Assembly: GCF_018991925.1 (NCBI RefSeq)
Contig: NW_024735554.1
Location: 550,954 to 614,953, forward strand
Length of the DNA stretch: 64,000 nucleotides
Direction: 5' to 3'
Origin: Homarus americanus
Taxonomy: Eukaryota; Arthropoda; Malacostraca; Decapoda; Nephropidae
Part shown: positions 56,161-64,000 of the stretch, piece after piece
Layout: each line of letters begins with the position of its first letter
Numbering within the stretch: position 1 is the first letter of the stretch
Program-made: the position numbers and the translations under genes
Notes under the pieces: generated by a model
Databases searched by the model: none
Seen by the model: only the letters and a program-made list of their open reading frames with translations
What the model was told of the DNA's origin: nothing

Positions 56161-56671
56161 ATGAGAGACGACCTATCAAGAAGTAATAAGAAGAACAAGA
56201 GAAAGAAGAATCGTATACAACAATTATTTCTCAATCAATCTACTAGTTTAGATGATGAATTATCATCACATGAAGAGGATGCCAGTAGTAGTGTAAACAT
56301 AAATATACAATCCATTCATAATAATAGACATTTAGCCCAACAAACTCAGAAAATGAATGCTAAAAAAATGTTGTTACAAAACAACAAATCATCTTTCACA
56401 GTTAATTTTAATGATAAAGTTCTCGTACCTATTCCCTCAGTTGATAGACATAAAATTGGACCAATTAATTTAATAGGAATTGTATCTGGAATTGACAAAC
56501 AAAAGGGTTTATATAAAGAAATAACACCCCATGGTGAACTTAAATCAAGATTAATGAAAAATCAACTAGAACTGTATGGTAATAATGTTAGTACACCAAT
56601 ACCACTACCACCATCATCACCACAACCACAACATTCACCATCATCACCACAACCACAACATTCACCACCAC

Positions 56672-56707
<36 letters not shown>

Positions 56708-56988
56708 TATCATCATCATCATCATCATCATCATCAGTACCAACACCACTACAATTATCATTACTACCAAGACCATTATCACAATTACCACATGTCAAAT
56801 TATCTATACATAAGGCTGCAAGACCTCAAACTAAGAGTTTTGGGATTCGTAGAGAAAGTACAAGAAATAGTGTAGCTTGTAAATGTAAATCTATTCCATG
56901 TAGAGACAAACGATGTACATGTTTTAAAAGAAATATAAAATGTAACAATATGTGTGTTCACGGTAAAAATGAATGTAAAAATGATTAA
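56161..56988 (+). CDS. Integrase C-terminal exon with CXC cluster, copy B
   Basis: SH3/chromo-like block (VLVPIPSVDRHKIGP), a long Ser repeat from an ATC/TCA triplet expansion (56670-56740), and the cysteine cluster CKCKSIPC, CTCFKRNIKC, CVHGKNEC. Longer than copy A only in the simple repeat. Confidence 0.75.
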
Positions 56989-57257
56989 TGTTTAATGTTT
57001 TGTTGTTGCTATTTTTATATATATTTAATAATATTTAAATCTATTAATGAACTTAAGTTCAACCTACCTACTTTCAAGGTCTCCCATTTTCCCTTAGCTT
57101 AAATATTCGAAACTGGACTCACAAAACTTTTGTGGATATTGTTCAAATTAAGTAAAACAGATATATCTCTTCTGCAGGAACCTTGCACCCATCATTTTAT
57201 TTAAACTCTCCATGTTAATAGGGTTACTCTCGCCTTCAACTGATCTATCTACCCTGT

Positions 57258-57600
57258 TGTGACTGCCAGTGTATATAATAGGTACTGTAGCAGTTCGTTC
57301 GGATACGATTTACAGAGCTCCGTAGTCCAAACGACGGACGAAAACTTTTTTTTGTTTGGTGTATCTGGTAGCATCTTACATTACAGAACAGTACCTCCTT
57401 TTCACTGTTATCTGGAGCTGCTGCTCCAATGTTTCACTTGGAGGGTAACGATTTTTCATTTCTTTAGGGGTCAAAAAACTTTTTCTCTATTGTCAGTTTT
57501 AAGAAATTGGGGAAGATGACGTACAGTGAAACAGCCTGAGCCTCAGCATGCAGATAAGAAAACAACATTAATGCTGCCTCCAAGAATCATTTACAAAATT
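57258..57600 (-). pseudogene. Decayed BTB gene remnant
   Basis: On the minus strand, weak but collinear matches to exon 1 of the short BTB gene (57258-57335; gttcggata, gagctcc) and to its last exon (57400-57600; 'ctgctccaatgt', 'ctttaggggtc', 'aaattggggaagatga'). Many indels, no frame. Missing from block A. Confidence 0.55.
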
Positions 57601-57984
57601 AGAATCAATCAAGAGTGTCAAGTTTTTTTTTTGTTAAATGATTCTGGTATCTTTTTAAATATAACGCATTCACTGACTACCTGCTCTTGTCCCATTATTT
57701 TTATTGATAATTAATTGATATTTCTTATAAGTCCCCTAGTCCCGTTTTATTAGCTACAAGATCATAGTTATTTCCCCTTGAGTCCCCTTAAAACTCAAAG
57801 GTAGTAAAAACCATATAAGCCAACTGTTTAGGTAGTAAAAACCATACAAGCTCAGCTTAGTTATTGTTTTATTTTAATATGTTTAAACACAGTAAGGTAG
57901 TTAGTAGAAGAATAATGTGGGTAAACTGCAATGCAGACAGGTTATAATAATATTCATTGACATATATATAATATTATAGGTCAG

Positions 57985-59071
57985 TCACTCATTTGCCATA
58001 CAGGACAGTGGTTCTCTCACTATTGATTCGGTTTTCTCACTGTTGATTCTGGAACTTACTCCAATGGGTAACGACGACGATTTTTCCTTTTCAAGATCCT
58101 GACGATTTTTCCTTTCTTCAAGAACTTGACGTTTTTTCTTTTCTTCAAGAAGCCCTTGTATAAATTTTCTAGGAGTCTCAAGAAACTCTTTCTCCCATAT
58201 CACGTTTGCGAAATTGGAGAATATGAAGTCCCGTGAAGCATCCAGCAGTGGTACTAAATGATGGGCTACAGCAAACCTGTGTTTACAAAAATATGGAATT
58301 TATATTGGATTACTGTACGTATACAGATAAAAAACATATTCTGCCTCAACACGGTAAAGTTTACAAAATTATAATCATTTTTTAATAAATGTATTATTTA
58401 CACATACCTGTAAAATCTTAAAGCATTGGATGGATGAAGTTCATTCTTGAGAAAGGCTGCGCAAGCATATAAAACAGTGCACTTTCAGCATGTCTGCAGC
58501 AACTGTTAACTCTTGAGCGTTTTCCGCTGTTATCTCGATATTTCCTAAAGATTTAAAATAAAATTTTCATCCATCAATAATAACAAAATAAAAATACCGT
58601 TTTACATATAGCAATATGAAAACAATGTTTTTTTTCTTTTATCCTTACCCTTACCAGTATATATGAATCCGATGATCTGAGTTAATATATTGGGTTTCAT
58701 GGACTCAATTTCTATTGAAAACTGTGTTGTTTCCTCAGCTAATCCACCCATAAACATGGCCTTAAAATATTCGCTTCCCGCCGAGAGAATTACACGGTGA
58801 GCCTGAAATAAAACGTTGGTTGTATACAGACAGTTTTACAGTATATAAAAATCTTCTTCCTTCATTTCAGACAATAAATGCAAAACTTTAAATATACAGT
58901 CAATTGTATCAGTAAATAATGTCTTCTTCTCACCTTCACAATTGATTCACCAGCTGATATTTCTGCATCACAGAACTGTTGTGCCTGCCAGAGTAAATAT
59001 AAGTTATATAGCAGGTCGTTCGGATAATATTTACACCCATTAGAGAGCTCCACACATGCCACCATCCTCAT
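57985..59071 (-). pseudogene. BTB-BACK gene (second type), copy B
   Basis: Exon 1 from 59071 (MRMVACVELSNGCKYYPN), exon 2 about 58655-58805 (AHRVILSAGSEYFKAMFMGG), exon 3 about 58410-58550, and last exon to 57985 with the full tail (RQVLEERKNRQDLEKEKSSS ... REPLSCMANE). A 2-bp loss in exon 3 (cactgttttatatg against cactgtgttttatatg) shifts frame to a stop. The tail is longer than in copy A. Confidence 0.75.
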
Positions 59072-59399
59072 ATAAAAGACCTAATATACCTAGATAACTA
59101 ACGTAATTTATACTATTCAGAGTTGTCAAGTTTTTTTTTTTTTTTTTTTTTAGATTTTTTCAGTAATATAAAAAGCTTAATTATGATATCCTTCCCTCCC
59201 CCTAAAACTCTCCATGTGCGGTGGGATAGATAGTTTTTTATTTTAATGTAAAGTATGTGGAGGAGGAGGAGGAGAGAGGAGGAGGAGGAGGAAGAGGAGG
59301 AGGACAGCAGTATATAGGTCTTCCACTGCAATACAAGACAGTTGATTCTTTCTCAGTTGGATATTCTGGACCTTGTGATTAGTGGCTGAAGAAGAGAGT

Positions 59400-62199
59400 C
59401 TAAATTAAGACTGCTTTAGCAGCAGACCGACCCTCAGGGAGTGATGTACAGTTAATCCATCCGTTATTCTTCGGGTCGAAATACTCCACATTAGCGATAG
59501 ATACCTAAAAAAAAAATAGTGTCAAACTTTGGATTGTAAAATTATAGAATATTATAGTTTTCATTATAATTCATTCAATTCATTCTTCCTTACCTCGTCA
59601 TTTTTACGGTCACCGCCTATGACATATAACAGAGAATTTGTAGCAACAACTGCTGGGCTATTTCGACCGAAATACATTGATGAACACTTAAACCATCTGT
59701 TCTGTGGGAAAGTAAAAGAAAGATAAAAGGAAGGGAGGGAGGTTATACAATTTTTTACTCCCTTTTCACTACAGTATTACAAAAATTCTTCCACATCCTG
59801 GCTACAACATTGTAATTCATAATAATGGTAAATAATCTTACCTGTTCAAAAGAATATCTTTCTATTGATTTTTCCTCATCAACAAATGCGTCCCAAGTAC
59901 AACCTACTACGTACAAAAAATTATCCAAAACTGCAACACCAATGTTAAGAATGGGTGATTGACCTAGCACTGGTGCTAGATTCTTCCACTCCCCAGTCAC
60001 AGGATTGTATGAAAGAAAATCACGCAGGTGGTTGAAAGTGTACGTATATCCACCAATAATGTAAATAAGACCTTGATGTTCTACTATACCCATGCTGTAA
60101 AAGAAAAAGAAAATAAAAAGAAAAAAACAGTATAGACCACTGCTACATTTTCTCATTATCAGTAGTCACACTATCAGTCAGTAAATCTAATTTGAAAATG
60201 GTTGATTTTTAACATTACAATTGTACTTACTTGGATCTAGCTTCTGGCATATTTGACTCTAATAATCTCCACTCATCTGCAATAGGGTCATATCTTTCAA
60301 TATTTTTTCCTATTTCCCTGATCGATCTCATCCAACCACCAAAGGCATAGAGATAACCTCCATGAGAGCATAATCCAAAATCACACTGTGGGATCACCAT
60401 AGAAGATATTCCAGTCCAATAATCTTCATGTGGATCATAAACTTCGCCATTTGTCAAATGCTAAAAGTTTCTCTCCTCTCCAACCCCTCCAAGAACGAAC
60501 ATTTTCCCATGTAAGACTGCTATTCCTGGCGAACCTCTCCCAATTTTCATGGGGCAAACTTTCTGCCATTTCTGCCTAAAGGTATCAAAACATTCGACAC
60601 TTTTAAATAGGTACTTATTTGATCTTATCGTTAATCTTCCTAGTTCTTTCTTTGATCCACCTATGACATAAATTTTCTTTCGAGTACAAATTCTTGGCTG
60701 GACATACAAACCTTCCCTTCTGTCCAACAAGTTTGACTGCCGCTGCTGCTGCTGCTGCTGCTGCATGTTTTTAAGGATAACCTTCAGATTGATATCAGAG
60801 CACGCATTAATTAATTTTTCTAGTAGTTTACTTGGAATTGTTTTTTCTATTAATTTACTTGGAATTAAAGACAATTTCACTCGTTTCAAAATGTCAAAAA
60901 TCCAACAATGTCTATTCGTTATATCTTGTGTAATACATCTGATGGCAGCAGAGAATACCTGCAATACAATAAAAAGAAAGAAAGAAAGATATAAATTTGA
61001 TTTTTTTTTGGGTTAAATTTTTATTCTTTTTGGGGGGAGGGAGATTGTAAATAGTATATTTTGAATTTGATAAATAAAAGTAAGTCAGTCGGTAAACTTT
61101 CAAGTAAGTGTAATATTAAATAAAAAATGTATTTTATTTAAATATTTACCTGACACTCAGAGTCAATATGAAGATACTCTGACTCAAAAAGATACAGTAT
61201 AATTTCTTTAGGAATTTCAAGAAACTCTTGCTCCATTGTCACTTCTACGAAATTGGAGAAGATGAAGTCCCGCGAAGCATGCAACAGGCTTACTAAATAA
61301 TGGGCCTCAGCAAACCTGTTTTACAAAAAAAAAATTATGGAATTTATTCCTAATGGATTTACTGTACGTACATACAGATAACAGAATCAAATAAAAAACA
61401 ACAGAACAGGACATTACAAGTTTTACAAAATTAAAATTATTTATTATACTGTACATACCTGTACATTCCTAAAGCATTGGATGGATGAAGTTCACTCTTG
61501 AGAAAGTCTGTGCAAACACGTACAACATGGTGAACTTCCAGCACGTTTGCAGCCACAATCTCTTGAACGTTTTCCGCTGTTACCTCGATGTTTCCTAAAG
61601 ATTTAAAAAAAATAAAATTTTCATCTATCCATTATCAATAATAATAAAATAAAAATACTAATAAAATGAATTACATATAGCAATATGAAAGTTTTTAATA
61701 AATATACTAATAAAATAAATTACATATAGCAATATGAAAGTTTTTTCTTTATTCTTTACCCTTACCAGTATATATAAATCCGATGAGCTGATTTAATATA
61801 TTAAATTTCATAGACTTCATTTCTATTGAAGAATGTTGTTTCCTCAGCTAATCCACCCGTAAACATGGCCTTAAAATAATTACTTCCCGCCGAGAGTATT
61901 ACACGGTGAGCCTGGAATAAAAATGTTGGTGGTTGGTGGTTATACATATACAGACAGACAGTTTTACAGTTATTTCAGACAATAAATACTAATATACTGC
62001 CTGCAAACACACACACTTTAAACATTCAAAACATTTATTAGTAAATAATGTTTCTCACCTTCACAACTGATCCACCAGCTGATATTTCTACATCACAGAA
62101 CTTTTGTAACTGTAAGTTCTCTAGCAGGTCGTTCGGATAAGATTTACACTCCCCCTCCCCGTGATCAGAGAGCTCCACACATGCCGCCGCCATCCTCAT
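59400..62199 (-). pseudogene. BTB-BACK-Kelch gene Km-B
   Basis: Exons 62059-62199, 61766-61911, 61459-61594, 61150-61315, 60231-60958, 59842-60094, 59594-59701 and 59400-59504. Unlike Km-A it has a full exon 1 with ATG and a proper intron 2 acceptor, but exon 2 has lost 2 bp (acaacattcttc) and exon 5 has an in-frame TAG (60461-60463, after GEERNF). Exon 5 also has a short duplication (LIEKTIPSKLLEK). Kelch motifs KIYVIGG, YLYAFGG, LIYIIGG, FLYVVG and LLYVIGG are kept. Confidence 0.85.
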
Positions 62200-62239
62200 A
62201 TAAAAAGACCTAATATACCTAGATAACTAACGTAATTTA

Positions 62240-62990
62240 TACTATTGAGAGTTGTCAAGTTGTGTTTTTTGTTAATGGTACATCCTCCTCATCCTCCTCA
62301 TCCAGAGCCTCTGGTGGTGGTGAGGATATGTGGTTTTTCTGTGGTTACTCGGCGGCCCCCAAAAAATCTCGTCGCCCGTCACAGAACTCACATTCTCACT
62401 CACATTATAAAGTTTTCTTTGAGCTGACACAACTGATGATGACTACAGTTACAGAACTCACATATAAAAGTTTTCTCTCCTTTATCGCTATGGAGCAAGT
62501 GGTGATGGCAAAGGTTGCGTGTACTACTTAAAATCTTGCCATATACGTTACAGCGAAACTTTGCTGCCTGTGTGTGTGTTTCTATGGTTTTTCAGGGCAG
62601 TCGGTCCGTAGTATCTCTTCTCACAAAACTCACATTAAAAAGTTTTCTCTCTCCTTTATGGAGCAACAGGTGATTGCGAAGGTATGTTGCATGACTTAAT
62701 TTCTTTCCACATATATTACAGAGAAATGGGGATATCTGCTGGTGTTTATATCTGTGGTGAGCCAGGCTATTCGGCCAATAAAATTTATCGTCCACGTCCA
62801 CAGAATTCACATTTTAAAGTTTTCTTTGAGTTGTGACGCAACAGGTGATAGCGAAGGTTGCTTATACTACATAAATTCTTACCACATACATTACAGCGAA
62901 ATTTTGACTCCTGTATTGTCTGTTGCCGAATATGGTGGTGTTTGTCTGTCTTGTTCAACTCCACCTAATGGGGATGTCCTTACTAAATGA
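62240..62990 (-). pseudogene. Decayed C2H2 zinc-finger gene between divergent Kelch genes
   Basis: Minus-strand fragments of several fingers in shifting frames; the clearest is 62592-62810 with CNICGKKLSHATYLRNHLLLH. Similar residues occur near 62420-62560 and 62820-62920. Block A keeps only about 130 bp of it (25790-25925). Confidence 0.6.
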
Positions 62991-63085
62991 AAATTATAAC
63001 TCTTCCCTCTCTTAAGAAGGTAGTAACTGATGGGGTATGAAAATTATAACTCCTCCTCCCTGTCTTCAGGAGGTAGTAACCGATT

Positions 63086-63198
63086 GGGTATAAAAAATTA
63101 TAACTCCTCCCTCTCTCGGTTACAAATTACCAGATATCACCCACCACCAGACAACTCAACTCTGGATGGATAGTATTACATTAGTTATTTAGTTATAT
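63086..63198 (+). promoter_or_regulatory. Conserved Kelch 5' block (block B)
   Basis: 'gtataaaaaattataactcc' and 'acaactcaactctggatgga' before the ATG at 63199; two more partial copies of the TATA-like motif lie upstream (about 62990 and 63037). Confidence 0.5.
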
Positions 63199-64000
63199 AT
63201 GAGGATGGCGGCGGCATGTGTGGAGCTCTCTGATCACGGGGAGGGGGAGTGTAAAAATATCCGAACGACCTGCTAGAGAACTTACATTCACTCTGGCAGT
63301 CACAAAAGTTCTGTGATGTAGAAATATCACCTGGTGGATCAGTTGTGAAGGTGAGAAAACATTATTTACTAATAAATGTTTTGAATGTTTAAAGTGTGTG
63401 TGTTTGCAGGCAGTATATTAGTATTTATTGTCTGAAATAACTGTAAAACTGTCTGTCTGTATATGTATACAACCACCAACCACCAACATTTTTATTCCAG
63501 GCTCACCGTGTAATACTCTCGGCGGGAAGTAATTATTTTAAGGCCATGTTTACGGGTGGATTAGCTGAGGAAACAACACAGTCTTCAATAGAAATGAAGT
63601 CTATGAAATTTAATATATTAAATCAGCTCATCGGATTTATATATACTGGTAAGGATAAAGAAAAACTTTTTAAAAAAAATGTTAAGTTCATAGAAGTGCG
63701 TGCTATATGTAAAACGGTATTTTTTATTTTGTTATGATGGATGAAATTTTTTTTTTTTTTTTTTAAATCTTTAGGAAACATTGAGGTAACAGTGGAAAAC
63801 GCTCAGGAGTTAATTGTGGCTGCAAACATGATGGTAATGCCCCATGTTTTACGTGTTTGCACAGACTTTCTCAAGAGTGAACTTCATCCATCCAATGCTT
63901 TAGGAATTTACAGGTACGAATTTTAATTTTGTAAAACTTTTAATGCTTGTTTTTGCTTGTTTTGATTTGATTCTGATTCTGGAGGCAGGGTGTGTTTTAG
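63199..64000 (+). pseudogene. BTB-BACK-Kelch gene, block B counterpart of K1 (cut by window end)
   Basis: Exon 1 63199-63350, exon 2 63501-63648, exon 3 63775-63913; the rest is outside. Exon 1 is frameshifted (gagtgtaaaaatatccg against gagtgtaaatcttatccg), giving a stop after CKNIRTTC. Exons 2 and 3 are intact (AHRVILSAGSNYFKAMFTGG; ENAQELIVAANMMVMPHVLR), and the exon 3 donor is GT, so K1's GA donor is specific to block A. Confidence 0.8.

Larger units (their letters stand above)
54668..56988 (+). mobile_element. Ginger2/KRBA2-like integrase element, copy B
   Basis: Same order as copy A. Its N-terminal frame is intact to about 54946, but 36 bp are deleted in frame near 54912 and 2 bp are lost at about 54946 (gtctgaaatt against gtctgtgaaatt), which shifts the frame before the zinc region. 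Another base is missing in an A-run near 55028. Copy A is intact at these points. Confidence 0.8.
41940..64000. repeat. Segmental duplication, block B
   Basis: Second copy of block A in the same orientation, starting just after a run of about 130-bp repeats and running off the window. It has one BTB/PPxY unit where block A has two and a half. Many copy-specific indels and independent stop codons separate it from A. Confidence 0.9.

Noticed and set aside
1..64000. CRISPR array, prokaryotic operons or bacterial insertion sequences
   Set aside because: Introns, microsatellites and metazoan families throughout; the repeats lack spacer structure.
1..64000. tRNA or rRNA genes
   Set aside because: I found no convincing A-box/B-box pair or rRNA core sequence by eye.

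Overview
This is a fragment of an AT-rich metazoan nuclear genome. Genes are split by short introns (about 70-500 bp) with canonical GT/AG sites, the protein families are animal ones (BTB-BACK-Kelch, Bcl-2, C2H2 and FLYWCH zinc fingers), and there are CR1-like LINE tails, Ginger-type integrases, microsatellites and two 100-N scaffold gaps. I cannot place it to phylum; an AT-rich, possibly early-branching or marine, invertebrate fits best.

The main architecture is a direct segmental duplication. Block A (1 to about 26.7 kb) and block B (about 41.94 kb to the end) carry the same loci in the same order and strands: C2H2 gene, FLYWCH gene, C2H2-FLYWCH gene, short BTB-BACK gene, two-TM PPxY protein, two candidate spare terminal exons, Bcl-2 family gene, unknown gene U1, 3-4 kb of non-coding DNA, a 55-58 aa small ORF, a Ginger2/KRBA2-like integrase element, a second BTB-BACK gene, a minus-strand BTB-Kelch gene, and a divergent plus-strand BTB-Kelch gene. 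Block A also repeats the BTB/PPxY unit in tandem (3.75-7.32 kb, 7.33-10.85 kb, and a partial third copy at 11.2-12.5 kb); block B has one.

Between the blocks, 26-39.3 kb is a tandem array of four plus-strand BTB-Kelch genes (K1-K4) with CR1-like insertions in their first introns, and 39.3-41.9 kb is satellite-like DNA (CA repeats, a 428-bp tandem duplication, a CT-rich minisatellite, about 130-bp repeats).

Nearly every Kelch and BTB copy has at least one disabling change, usually a different one in each copy, so this is a birth-and-death cluster. In contrast the Bcl-2 gene (both copies), the small ORF (both copies), the FLYWCH gene (both copies) and one PPxY gene are open, with indels in multiples of three. 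BTB-Kelch proteins are typically Cullin-3 adaptors and PPxY tails typically bind WW-domain HECT ligases, so the neighbourhood is rich in ubiquitin-ligase adaptors around an apoptosis regulator; that functional link is inference only.

All gene models were read by eye from reading frames, splice motifs and paralogue comparison; exon ends rest on GT/AG sites shared among copies. Copies A and B could also be unmerged haplotypes placed in tandem by the assembler.
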